From the NCBI GenBank assembly GCA_902783305.1, contig CACZQU010000148.1, positions 1 to 8,218 on the forward strand: DNA of 8,218 bases. Reading direction: 5' to 3'. Source of the DNA: an uncultured Lachnospiraceae bacterium. GTDB taxonomy: Bacteria > Bacillota > Clostridia > Lachnospirales > Lachnospiraceae. Of the stretch, positions 1 through 5,341 are shown in pieces. Within the stretch, counting starts at the first letter, position 1, and the number at the start of each line of letters is the position of its first letter. The position numbers and the translations under genes were made by a program. The notes under the pieces are model-generated. The model was not told where the DNA came from and did not search any database. It saw nothing but the letters and a program-made list of their open reading frames with translations.

Positions 1-74
1 GGTAGATAGGGCAGGGGTGGAAGCGTGGCAACACGTGGAGCTGACTGCTACTAATCGGGCGAGGGCTTGACCAA
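1..74 (+). rRNA. 23S ribosomal RNA, 3' end (partial)
   Basis: The first ~72 bases match the conserved 3' terminal region of Firmicute 23S rRNA, including the GTGGAAGCGTGGCAACACG hairpin, the CTACTAATCGG motif and the closing GGGCTTGACC that pairs with the 5' end of the molecule to form helix 1. The gene begins upstream of the window, so only the end of domain VI is present. The exact 3' end is set by processing and is placed at 72-75. No 5S rRNA gene follows in the next 50 nt; a hairpin, a promoter and tRNA-Trp come instead. Identity is very secure; the endpoint is good to a few bases. Confidence 0.95.
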
Positions 75-75
75 A

Positions 76-97
76 GTGTCTGCCAGACGGCGGGCAC
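76..97 (+). other. Hairpin directly after 23S rRNA
   Basis: GTGTCTGCC (76-84) can pair with GGCGGGCAC (89-97) around an AGAC loop, giving a nine-pair stem with two G-U pairs. No T-run follows, so it is not a classical intrinsic terminator. It could be a transcript-end or processing structure for the rRNA precursor, which would suit an operon that ends with 23S. The pairing is seen; the role is inferred. Confidence 0.5.
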
Positions 98-124
98 GCA
101 GAAGTCCAATTTGAAAAATGATTC

Positions 125-154
125 TTGACATATGTGCAGTTTTGAAGATATAAT
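125..154 (+). promoter_or_regulatory. Sigma-A promoter for tRNA-Trp
   Basis: A perfect TTGACA (125-130) and a perfect TATAAT (149-154) are separated by 18 nt. Transcription would start near 161, about 9 nt before the mature tRNA-Trp 5' end. The tRNA is therefore probably transcribed separately from the upstream rRNA operon. Both hexamers equal the consensus, as expected for a highly expressed stable RNA. Confidence 0.9.
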
Positions 155-169
155 CAATATATCTTGTAC

Positions 170-240
170 AGGGGATTGGTCAAATGGTATGATAGGGGTC
201 TCCAAAACCTTTGGTGGGAGTTCGATTCTCTCATCCCCTG
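170..240 (+). tRNA. tRNA-Trp (anticodon CCA)
   Basis: The 71-nt sequence folds into a full cloverleaf. The acceptor is AGGGGAT/ATCCCCT, the D stem GTCA/TGAT with loop AATGGTA, the anticodon stem GGGGT/ACCTT with loop CTCCAAA (anticodon CCA), the variable region four nt, and the T arm GGGAG/CTCTC around TTCGATT. The discriminator base is G, as expected for bacterial tRNA-Trp. The two outer anticodon-stem pairs are G-U. The 3' CCA is not encoded (CTT follows), so it must be added by tRNA nucleotidyltransferase. The gene has its own promoter (125-154) and terminator (252-286), forming a monocistronic unit between the rRNA operon and secG. Confidence 0.96.
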
Positions 241-251
241 CTTTAACGGAT

Positions 252-286
252 CCTGAATTGCCTGAGGCGGTTCAGGTCTTTTTTTT
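252..286 (+). terminator. Intrinsic terminator after tRNA-Trp
   Basis: CCTGAATTGCC (252-262) pairs with GGCGGTTCAGG (266-276) around a TGA loop: eleven pairs, two of them G-U. TCTTTTTTTT follows. It lies 11 nt past the tRNA and separates it from the secG promoter at 294. Confidence 0.93.
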
Positions 287-293
287 GAAATGG

Positions 294-322
294 TTGAAAT
301 CAAAGAAACGCTATGGTAAAAT
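294..322 (+). promoter_or_regulatory. Extended -10 promoter for secG
   Basis: TTGAAA (294-299) and TAAAAT (317-322) are spaced by 17 nt. TGG sits directly before the -10, giving the TGn extended element. Transcription would begin near 329, leaving a leader of only ~20 nt before the secG start at 351. The -10 overlaps an in-frame ATG at 321, so that ATG cannot be the translation start of this transcript. Confidence 0.85.
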
Positions 323-337
323 GATTTTCAGTCGGTT

Positions 338-343
338 AGGAGG
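338..343 (+). promoter_or_regulatory. Ribosome binding site fixing the secG GTG start
   Basis: A perfect AGGAGG lies 7 nt before GTG 351. It supports this start over the in-frame ATG codons at 132 and 321, which lie upstream of or within the promoter. The ATG at 349 is in another frame and stops after four codons. Confidence 0.9.
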
Positions 344-350
344 TGTAAAT

Positions 351-587
351 GTGGGAGTATTAAAAGTGATTCTTACCATCGTGTTCATTCTGGACTGCAT
401 CTGCCTTGCGGCAGTTGTTCTTATGCAGGAGGGAAAGGCTCAGGGATTAGGAGCGATTGCAGGAGCTGCTGAGTCATATTATGGGAAGAATAAAGGCCGC
501 ACGATGGAAGGCGGACTTGTTCGTCTTACTCAGATTCTGGCGGTTCTGTTTTTTGTTCTGACTCTGGTTCTGGATATGATGAACTGA
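351..587 (+). CDS. secG: SecG, preprotein translocase subunit
   Basis: This gene encodes a 78-residue SecG, the small non-essential subunit of the SecYEG protein-conducting channel, which helps SecA-driven export across the plasma membrane. The protein has the family layout. An N-terminal transmembrane helix (about residues 3-24) is followed by the conserved VLMQEGKAQGLGAIAGA segment (about 24-40), a short cytoplasmic loop with ESYYGKNKGRT, and a second helix (about 55-76). Length is normal for Firmicute SecG. Translation starts at GTG behind a perfect AGGAGG. It has its own promoter just upstream and is followed 58 nt later by a strong terminator, so it may be largely monocistronic. In many Firmicutes secG is followed by rnr and smpB; here rnr is missing and smpB comes next. 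Confidence 0.95.
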   Translation: MGVLKVILTIVFILDCICLAAVVLMQEGKAQGLGAIAGAAESYYGKNKGRTMEGGLVRLTQILAVLFFVLTLVLDMMN

Positions 588-645
588 AATTACAGTATAG
601 ATGCCGGAATACAAAGCCGGAGTTATGCGCTGTAAGACTCATGGA

Positions 646-679
646 GCACCTTTGTCTGGCCGACAAAGGTGCTTTTTTT
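646..679 (+). terminator. Intrinsic terminator between secG and smpB (possible attenuator)
   Basis: GCACCTTTGTC (646-656) pairs perfectly with GACAAAGGTGC (662-672) around TGGCC. A seven-T run (673-679) follows. It would stop transcripts from the secG promoter. It ends only 15 nt before the smpB start, leaving no room for a promoter between it and smpB. Either smpB depends on read-through or a non-obvious promoter lies inside 588-645. ACAAAG at 611-616 could pair with CTTTGT in the 5' arm, a weak six-pair alternative. Confidence 0.9.
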
Positions 680-694
680 ATAAGGGGGGATTCC

Positions 695-1162
695 ATGCCG
701 AAAAAAACCGGCGTGAAACTGATTGCCAGCAACAAAAAAGCGAGGCATGATTATTTTATCGAAGCTGTATATGAAGCGGGGATTTCTCTGGCAGGGACAG
801 AAGTAAAATCTCTGAGAATGGGAAAATGCAGCATAAAGGAAAGCTATGTGAAAATTGATCATGGCGAAATGTTTATCTACGGGATGAATATCAGCCCATA
901 TGAGAAGGGAAATATCTTTAACAAGGATCCGCTCAGAACACGGAAGCTTCTGATGCATCACTACGAAATCAACAGACTGGAGAGCAAACTGAAGGAAAAA
1001 GGACTGACGATCGTCCCCCTTCAGGTTTATTTCAAGGACAGCCTTGTCAAAATCGAAATCGGCCTTGCCAGAGGCAAAAAGCTGTACGACAAGCGGCAGG
1101 ATATCGCAAGCAGGGATGTAAAACGGGAAGCTCAAAGAGAGTTCAAGATTCGCAACCTGTAG
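695..1162 (+). CDS. smpB: SmpB, tmRNA-binding protein
   Basis: This gene encodes a 155-residue SsrA-binding protein. SmpB binds tmRNA and delivers it to stalled ribosomes for trans-translation, tagging the unfinished peptide for degradation. Family hallmarks are visible: LIASNKKARHDYFIEAVYEAG near the N-terminus, then GTEVKSLRMGKCSIKESYVKI, FIYGMNISPYEKGNIFN, and the basic C-terminal tail LARGKKLYDKRQDIASRDVKREAQRE, which enters the mRNA channel. The length is typical. ATG 695 is chosen because a purine-rich site (AGGGGGGA, 683-690) lies just upstream; a longer in-frame start at 641 would run through the terminator hairpin. No tmRNA gene (ssrA) is found downstream, although the two are often adjacent. 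A strong terminator immediately ahead suggests attenuated or read-through expression. Confidence 0.96.
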   Translation: MPKKTGVKLIASNKKARHDYFIEAVYEAGISLAGTEVKSLRMGKCSIKESYVKIDHGEMFIYGMNISPYEKGNIFNKDPLRTRKLLMHHYEINRLESKLKEKGLTIVPLQVYFKDSLVKIEIGLARGKKLYDKRQDIASRDVKREAQREFKIRNL

Positions 1163-1209
1163 AATGGATTTTGCACTTTCACCTTCTATAGTCAATTTTT
1201 CCAAAAACG

Positions 1210-1238
1210 TTGACAACAGGTTTTGAGTTTGCCATAAT
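1210..1238 (+). promoter_or_regulatory. Sigma-A promoter for the lipoprotein and perhaps the pyrH block
   Basis: TTGACA (1210-1215) and CATAAT (1233-1238) are spaced by 17 nt. Transcription would start near 1245, about 20 nt before the lipoprotein ATG. No terminator is seen between the lipoprotein and pyrH and no clear promoter was found before pyrH. This promoter may therefore serve the whole series to rseP. Confidence 0.82.
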
Positions 1239-1264
1239 GTGAGTCAGATTGGAGAAAAGAAAGC

Positions 1265-2302
1265 ATGAAAAAATATTATTTATTAGCGGCAGCTGTTATG
1301 CTGATCTGTCTTGCCGGATGCGGAGACAAACCTGCGCCTGAGCCCGCAGCTACCCCTACACCTGAGCCGACAGTGACACAGGCGCCGAAGCCGGAGGAGG
1401 AATCTGAACTGGTGGAGATGCAGGTCACCGCAAAAAAGGAGAAACAGACTCCCGAGGAGGAGGTTCAGTATGAAGCTGGCCCAAAGGACGACAGTGAGGG
1501 ACAGATTCGGAGCCTTATTGTAGAGAATCAGACAGGAAACCCGATTTCAGAATTTTATCTGAGAGTCCATCCGGACGAGGATGAAGATGAAGAGGATGAA
1601 TGGGAAACCGACATCATCGGATCCTCTTTTATTATGGCAAACGGGGAGAAGATGCGCTGCAGTTTTTACAGGAACAACGCGTCCACTTTATATGACATCA
1701 GGGTCGGATATTCCAATGAAGATCTGAGTGAATGCTTTTTCCGTTCCCTCCCCCTGGAGAAAATCACGAAAATCGTCCTCAGAATGGAAGGGAGAGGTCA
1801 GGACTCGATTCCCTATGCGACGTATCTGGAAGAGGGAAACACAAAAGAGTATTCCACGTTGAATGATGTCAGACGCCGTCTGGGTCTTCTGGAAAATGAC
1901 CTGGATGCGCTCAGCGATGAAGATGATGTAATGCAGAGTGATGATTCTTATGAACCCGAACCCGAACCCGAGCATGTGGAGAGAGAAGAGTCCATCGAGG
2001 ATACAAATACGGCAGAGGCGGCTCAGCCGCAGACGGAAAGCGCGCCCACAGAGACTCCGGCTGACATCGACACCGGCGAGATCATTGGAGACAGTGAAGC
2101 AGAGACGGATACGATGAAAACAGCGAGGGGATATATCGGACAATCACTCGATGCCCTTCAGGGTGCGATTGGATCCGGGAATGCCAGTGACTATGAGGAG
2201 TTTCCGAACGTGGGAATGACCGGTTACCATTATTATGGTTCATTTACCGTATCCACGGCTGTGGACGAAAACGGAAACGAGATTGTCACCGGAGTATGGT
2301 AA
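1265..2302 (+). CDS. Acidic lipoprotein of unknown function
   Basis: This gene encodes a 345-residue predicted secreted lipoprotein; I cannot assign a function. Residues 1-19 form a lipoprotein signal: KK, a hydrophobic core, then lipobox L16-A17-G18-C19. A Pro/Glu/Thr-rich linker follows (about 20-75). A compact, probably beta-rich domain spans about 80-175, with VENQTGNPISEFYLR, a very acidic run at 104-113, W113-E-T-D-I-I-G, NGEKM and YDIRV. The spacing resembles extracellular domains with a 'W-x-x-D-x-[IL]-G ... G ... YD[IL]R' pattern (recalled from memory, not searched). A second disordered acidic linker (about 215-285) includes EPEPEPE, encoded by a GAACCC repeat. The C-terminal ~60 residues (GQSLDALQGAIGSGNASDY, then YYGSFTVSTAVDENG) resemble a module common at the ends of Lachnospiraceae lipoproteins. 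GGAG lies 10 nt before the ATG. It sits where rpsB-tsf are usual, 60 nt before pyrH. Confidence 0.88.
   Translation: MKKYYLLAAAVMLICLAGCGDKPAPEPAATPTPEPTVTQAPKPEEESELVEMQVTAKKEKQTPEEEVQYEAGPKDDSEGQIRSLIVENQTGNPISEFYLRVHPDEDEDEEDEWETDIIGSSFIMANGEKMRCSFYRNNASTLYDIRVGYSNEDLSECFFRSLPLEKITKIVLRMEGRGQDSIPYATYLEEGNTKEYSTLNDVRRRLGLLENDLDALSDEDDVMQSDDSYEPEPEPEHVEREESIEDTNTAEAAQPQTESAPTETPADIDTGEIIGDSEAETDTMKTARGYIGQSLDALQGAIGSGNASDYEEFPNVGMTGYHYYGSFTVSTAVDENGNEIVTGVW
1952..1969 (+). repeat. GAACCC hexamer repeat in the lipoprotein gene
   Basis: Three exact GAACCC copies encode the EPEPEP stretch of the acidic linker. They are in frame, so gain or loss of a copy would change the protein only by Glu-Pro units. 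This is a small slippage-prone site inside a disordered region. Confidence 0.8.
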
Positions 2303-2362
2303 TAAGGCTGAACAGCAGCTTAAAGCAGACGGGAAAATCAATAACCAGGGGACGGAAAAATC

Positions 2363-3070
2363 ATGAAAAGAATACTGTTGAAGCTGAGCGGGGAAGCTCT
2401 TGCGGGAAGCAACCATGAGAAAAAGGGCTTTGACGAGTCTACAGTGCTGGACGTGGCAAGACAGATCAAGGAAACGGCAGAAAAGGGATTTGAGATCGGG
2501 ATTGTCATCGGCGGCGGTAATTTCTGGCGCGGCCGTACCAGCAGTGAGACGATGAACCGTGAGCAGGCAGACGAAATCGGTATGCTCGCGACGGTCATGA
2601 ACTGCCTGTATGTATCGGAGATTTGCAGGTATCTGGGACTGAAGACTTCAGTCTATACTCCTTTTGCGTGCAGTACCTTTACCAGGGTTTATGCCATTGA
2701 TGAAGTGGAGGCGGATCTTACCGCCGGAAAGATCGTTTTTTTCGCTGGCGGAATCGGTCATCCGTATTTTTCCACCGACACCGGGACAGTGCTTCGCGCG
2801 ATTCAGATCAAAGCCGATGCCATCCTGGTGGCAAAAGCGGTGGACGGAATTTATGACAGCGATCCCAGGATCAATCCGGATGCCAGAAAATACGATACGA
2901 TTTCCATAGAGAAGGTTGTGGAGGATAAGCTGGAAGCCATGGATATGACGGCATCGATCATGTGCAGGGACAACCATGTTTCCATGCTGGTATTCGCGCT
3001 GGAGGAGAAAGACAGTATTCTTCGGGCGGTCAGCCAGGATCATTTCAATGGAACCATTGTCACAGCCTGA
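2363..3070 (+). CDS. pyrH: UMP kinase
   Basis: This gene encodes the 235-residue bacterial UMP kinase of the amino acid kinase fold. It phosphorylates UMP to UDP with ATP in pyrimidine nucleotide synthesis, and the family is hexameric, usually activated by GTP and inhibited by UTP. Visible motifs are KLSGEAL (7-13) for phosphate binding, IGGGNFWRGR (49-58), FSTDTGTVLRA (136-146), VDGIYDSDP (160-168) and MDMTA (193-197). Length is normal and no key residue appears missing. The start is ATG behind AGGGGA (2347-2352). It follows the lipoprotein by 60 nt with no clear promoter or terminator between, and precedes frr, its usual partner in Firmicutes. Confidence 0.97.
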   Translation: MKRILLKLSGEALAGSNHEKKGFDESTVLDVARQIKETAEKGFEIGIVIGGGNFWRGRTSSETMNREQADEIGMLATVMNCLYVSEICRYLGLKTSVYTPFACSTFTRVYAIDEVEADLTAGKIVFFAGGIGHPYFSTDTGTVLRAIQIKADAILVAKAVDGIYDSDPRINPDARKYDTISIEKVVEDKLEAMDMTASIMCRDNHVSMLVFALEEKDSILRAVSQDHFNGTIVTA

Positions 3071-3135
3071 TCCGTCGGGCAGGATTTTCCATATGTTTTT
3101 GTGATGGATCTATAAAAAAGAAGGGAGTCTATACA

Positions 3136-3687
3136 ATGGATGAGAGAGTCGAGAAATACGAAGAGAAAATGAAAAAAACCCTGGCGTCTCTGGAATCGGA
3201 GTTTCAGACCATTCGCGCAGGCCGCGCCAATCCCCATATCCTTGACCGTCTGACGGTTGATTATTATGGAACTCCTACTCCTCTTCAGCAGGTATCGAAT
3301 ATTACGGTCCCTGAAGCCAGGATGATCCAGATCCAGCCATGGGAAAGCGCCCTGATCAAGAAGATTGAGAAAGCGATTCTGGCTTCTGACCTGGGGCTCA
3401 ATCCCAGTAATGACGGTAAGATTATCCGCCTGATTTTCCCGGAGCTGACGGAGGAGCGCCGTAAAGAGCTCTGTAAGGATGTGAGAAAGAAGGGTGAGGC
3501 GGCCAAGGTTGCGGTCAGGAATATCCGCCGGGACGCGAATGAAGCCTTCAAAAAGCTGATTAAGCAGGACGTTTCCGAGGACGAGGTAGATGAGCTCCAG
3601 GACGACGTGCAGAAGCTGACCGATAAATATGTCAAGGAGGTTGACGAAGCAGTGGACCGTAAGTCCAAGGAGATCATGACGGTGTAA
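3136..3687 (+). CDS. frr: Ribosome recycling factor
   Basis: This gene encodes a 183-residue ribosome recycling factor, which with EF-G splits post-termination ribosomes in the cytoplasm. The protein has the standard two-domain plan: a three-helix bundle (about 1-28 and 105-183) and an inserted beta domain (about 30-104). Motifs include TIRAGRANPHIL (25-36), VDYYGTPTPLQQ (41-52), ITVPEARMIQIQPWE (56-70), GLNPSNDGKIIRL (87-99), and the hinge and basic helix KVAVRNIRRDAN (124-135). ATG 3136 has AAGGGAG 8 nt upstream and gives the family's usual length. The frame stays open upstream into pyrH, but that extension carries no RRF homology. It lies 65 nt after pyrH. The stop is followed by a hairpin (3696-3725). 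Confidence 0.97.
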   Translation: MDERVEKYEEKMKKTLASLESEFQTIRAGRANPHILDRLTVDYYGTPTPLQQVSNITVPEARMIQIQPWESALIKKIEKAILASDLGLNPSNDGKIIRLIFPELTEERRKELCKDVRKKGEAAKVAVRNIRRDANEAFKKLIKQDVSEDEVDELQDDVQKLTDKYVKEVDEAVDRKSKEIMTV

Positions 3688-3695
3688 TATACTTT

Positions 3696-3725
3696 AGAGA
3701 GTCCATTTTGCCTGGGCTCTCTTTT
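3696..3725 (+). terminator. Weak intrinsic terminator or mRNA hairpin between frr and uppS
   Basis: AGAGAGTCC (3696-3704) pairs with GGGCTCTCT (3714-3722) around a nine-nt loop, with one G-T pair. Only three or four T follow before G, so termination would be partial at best. It ends 11 nt ahead of the uppS Shine-Dalgarno site and could tune the ratio of pyrH-frr to downstream transcripts or mark an RNA processing point. Confidence 0.5.
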
Positions 3726-3736
3726 GCTATCAGGCA

Positions 3737-3742
3737 GGAGGG
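3737..3742 (+). promoter_or_regulatory. Ribosome binding site fixing the uppS start
   Basis: GGAGGG lies 8 nt ahead of ATG 3751. It rules out the longer in-frame TTG start at 3724, which falls inside the T-tail of the preceding hairpin and upstream of this site. Confidence 0.85.
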
Positions 3743-3750
3743 AAAGAGAA

Positions 3751-4458
3751 ATGGTTATTCCGGCTCATGTAGCGATTATACTGGATGGAAATGGCCGATG
3801 GGCAAAGAAAAGAGGACTTCCCAGAAGCTATGGACACATCAAAGGATGTGCAAATCTGGAAACGATTGTCGATGATTCTCTGGAAATCGGAATCAGGTAT
3901 CTGACCGTTTACGCCTTCTCTACGGAAAACTGGAAACGGTCCCGGGATGAGGTGGAGGGACTGATGAAGCTCTTCCGGCTGTACCTGAAAAAATGTGTGA
4001 AAATCTGTGAGCACAATAAAATCCGGATGAGAGTGATCGGAGATACCAGCGTTTTTGACGCGGATATCCAGGAAGCGATCCGGGTTCTGGAGGAGAGCTC
4101 AAAGGATTATGACGCGATGTTTTTCCAGATTGCGCTCAATTACGGAAGCCGCGATGAGATTGTCCGGGGAATGCGGAGGATGGCCGAGGACGCTGCAAAC
4201 GGCCGGATCCGGCCGGATGAGATTACCGAGGAGACGATTGACGGCTATCTGGATACTGCGGGATTACCTGATCCGGACCTGCTGATCCGGACCAGCGGTG
4301 AGCTTCGCCTGTCTAACTTTTTGATGTGGCAGCTGGCCTATTCGGAATTCTATTTCACCGATGTCCCATGGCCGGATTTCGACAAGGCGGAGCTGATGAA
4401 GGCGATTGAAGGGTACAACAACAGAGAACGCCGGTATGGCGGTGTCAAGGAGGGCTGA
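3751..4458 (+). CDS. uppS: Undecaprenyl diphosphate synthase (cis-prenyltransferase)
   Basis: This gene encodes a 235-residue UppS. The enzyme adds eight isopentenyl units in cis to farnesyl diphosphate, making the C55 carrier for peptidoglycan and wall polymers. Signature regions are present: HVAIILDGNGRWAKKRGLPR (6-25) with catalytic D12 and the diphosphate-binding GNGRW, then GH (28-29), YLTVYAFSTENWKR (50-63), IALNYGSRDEIVRG (127-140), and DPDLLIRTSGELRLSNFLMW (174-193) followed by YSEFYFTDVPWPDF. Length is slightly short but normal for short-type bacterial enzymes. The start is ATG behind GGAGGG. It is 6 nt upstream of cdsA, whose ribosome binding site lies within the uppS end, suggesting coupled translation. 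Its substrate precursors come from the MEP pathway, one step of which (dxr) is encoded two genes downstream. Confidence 0.97.
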   Translation: MVIPAHVAIILDGNGRWAKKRGLPRSYGHIKGCANLETIVDDSLEIGIRYLTVYAFSTENWKRSRDEVEGLMKLFRLYLKKCVKICEHNKIRMRVIGDTSVFDADIQEAIRVLEESSKDYDAMFFQIALNYGSRDEIVRGMRRMAEDAANGRIRPDEITEETIDGYLDTAGLPDPDLLIRTSGELRLSNFLMWQLAYSEFYFTDVPWPDFDKAELMKAIEGYNNRERRYGGVKEG

Positions 4459-4464
4459 GAAGAA

Positions 4465-5259
4465 ATGTTCCTGACCAGGTTGATAAGCGGGATCGCGCTT
4501 TTGATTGTGGTGATTCTGACGATCTACGGAGGAGGACTGTTTCTGTTTATTCCTCTCCTGGTGATTTCGTTGATCGGGATGAAAGAATTGTATCGTGCGC
4601 TTTCGATGAAGGGTAGACAGACCCGGACAATGCTTCTGGAAGGGACAGGATATCTGGGCGCGGTGCTTGTTTATCTCAGCGTCTGGATGGGGGTTGACCA
4701 GTATGGGATGATGGCGATGGCGGCATCCTTGATTCTGCTGCTTTTTGTCTATGTTTTTCGATATCCTCAGTTTACGGCGAACCAGGTGATGGGAGTTTTT
4801 TTTGCCATATTTTATGTTGCAGTCATGCTATCCTTCCTTTATTCTGCCCGCTGCCTGCCGAGAGGCAGAGAGCTGGGCGCCCTGATTTTCTTTTGCTCCT
4901 GGGGGTGCGATACCTGCGCTTATGCAGTAGGAATGCTGATCGGGAAACACAAGATGGCTCCCGTCCTGAGCCCGAAGAAATCGGTGGAAGGAGCCGTGGG
5001 AGGGGTGACCGGCGCGGCTCTCCTTGGAGGGATTTTTGCGGCCTTTACCGGCGCACCTGTCTGGGCGTATGCTTTGATCTGCAGCCTTGGCGCACTGGTT
5101 TCCATGGTCGGTGACCTCGCTGCTTCCGCCATCAAGAGAAACTGTGGAATCAAGGATTACGGAACGCTTATCCCCGGACACGGGGGGATACTGGACCGCT
5201 TTGACAGTGTGATTATCACCGCACCGATCATCTATTACCTGGCAAAGTATTTAATCTGA
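4465..5259 (+). CDS. cdsA: Phosphatidate cytidylyltransferase (CDP-diacylglycerol synthase)
   Basis: This gene encodes a 264-residue integral membrane CdsA. It condenses phosphatidic acid with CTP to give CDP-diacylglycerol, the branch point of phospholipid synthesis. Several hydrophobic segments are visible (about 6-35, 60-78, 83-98, 108-126, 137-160, 178-215 and 248-262). The family signature is complete near the C-terminus: S221-A-I-K-R ... GIKDYG (228-233) ... IPGHGGILDRFD (236-247), with the metal-binding Asp residues. SPKKSVEG (169-176) and CDTCAYAVG (148-156) are the other conserved sites. AAGGAGGG (4447-4454), within the last uppS codons, serves as ribosome binding site, and the gap to uppS is 6 nt. 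Confidence 0.96.
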   Translation: MFLTRLISGIALLIVVILTIYGGGLFLFIPLLVISLIGMKELYRALSMKGRQTRTMLLEGTGYLGAVLVYLSVWMGVDQYGMMAMAASLILLLFVYVFRYPQFTANQVMGVFFAIFYVAVMLSFLYSARCLPRGRELGALIFFCSWGCDTCAYAVGMLIGKHKMAPVLSPKKSVEGAVGGVTGAALLGGIFAAFTGAPVWAYALICSLGALVSMVGDLAASAIKRNCGIKDYGTLIPGHGGILDRFDSVIITAPIIYYLAKYLI

Positions 5260-5341
5260 GACAGAGTACCTGTTCAGCGAAGAGACAGATGCTGTGCAGG
5301 AATGATTTGATCAGATGGTTATCAATGAAGAGGATAAGGCG

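Noticed and set aside
73..169. 5S rRNA gene after 23S
   Set aside because: The interval is under 100 nt, has no 5S motifs, and contains a hairpin and a consensus promoter.
132..350. N-terminal extension of secG back to ATG 132
   Set aside because: The extension would translate the tRNA-Trp gene, its terminator and the secG promoter. GTG 351 with a perfect AGGAGG is the proper start.
623..1216. 197-codon minus-strand open frame opposite smpB
   Set aside because: Shadow of smpB; no family resemblance, and smpB on the other strand is unambiguous.
1163..1264. tmRNA (ssrA) next to smpB
   Set aside because: Only ~100 nt is available, far below tmRNA length, and it is occupied by the lipoprotein promoter.
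3086..3116. Promoter candidate (TTTCCA ... TATAAA) before frr
   Set aside because: The -35 match is weak, the spacing is 18-19 nt, and the start point would fall on the frr ribosome binding site.
2962..3135. Upstream in-frame extension of frr into pyrH
   Set aside because: The added residues overlap pyrH out of frame and have no RRF homology; ATG 3136 has a good ribosome binding site.
5315..5341. Alternative dxr start at ATG 5315
   Set aside because: AGGA is about 13 nt upstream, a poor spacing, while ATG 5342 has AAGAGGA at 7 nt and begins right at the conserved MKQIAILGSTGS end.
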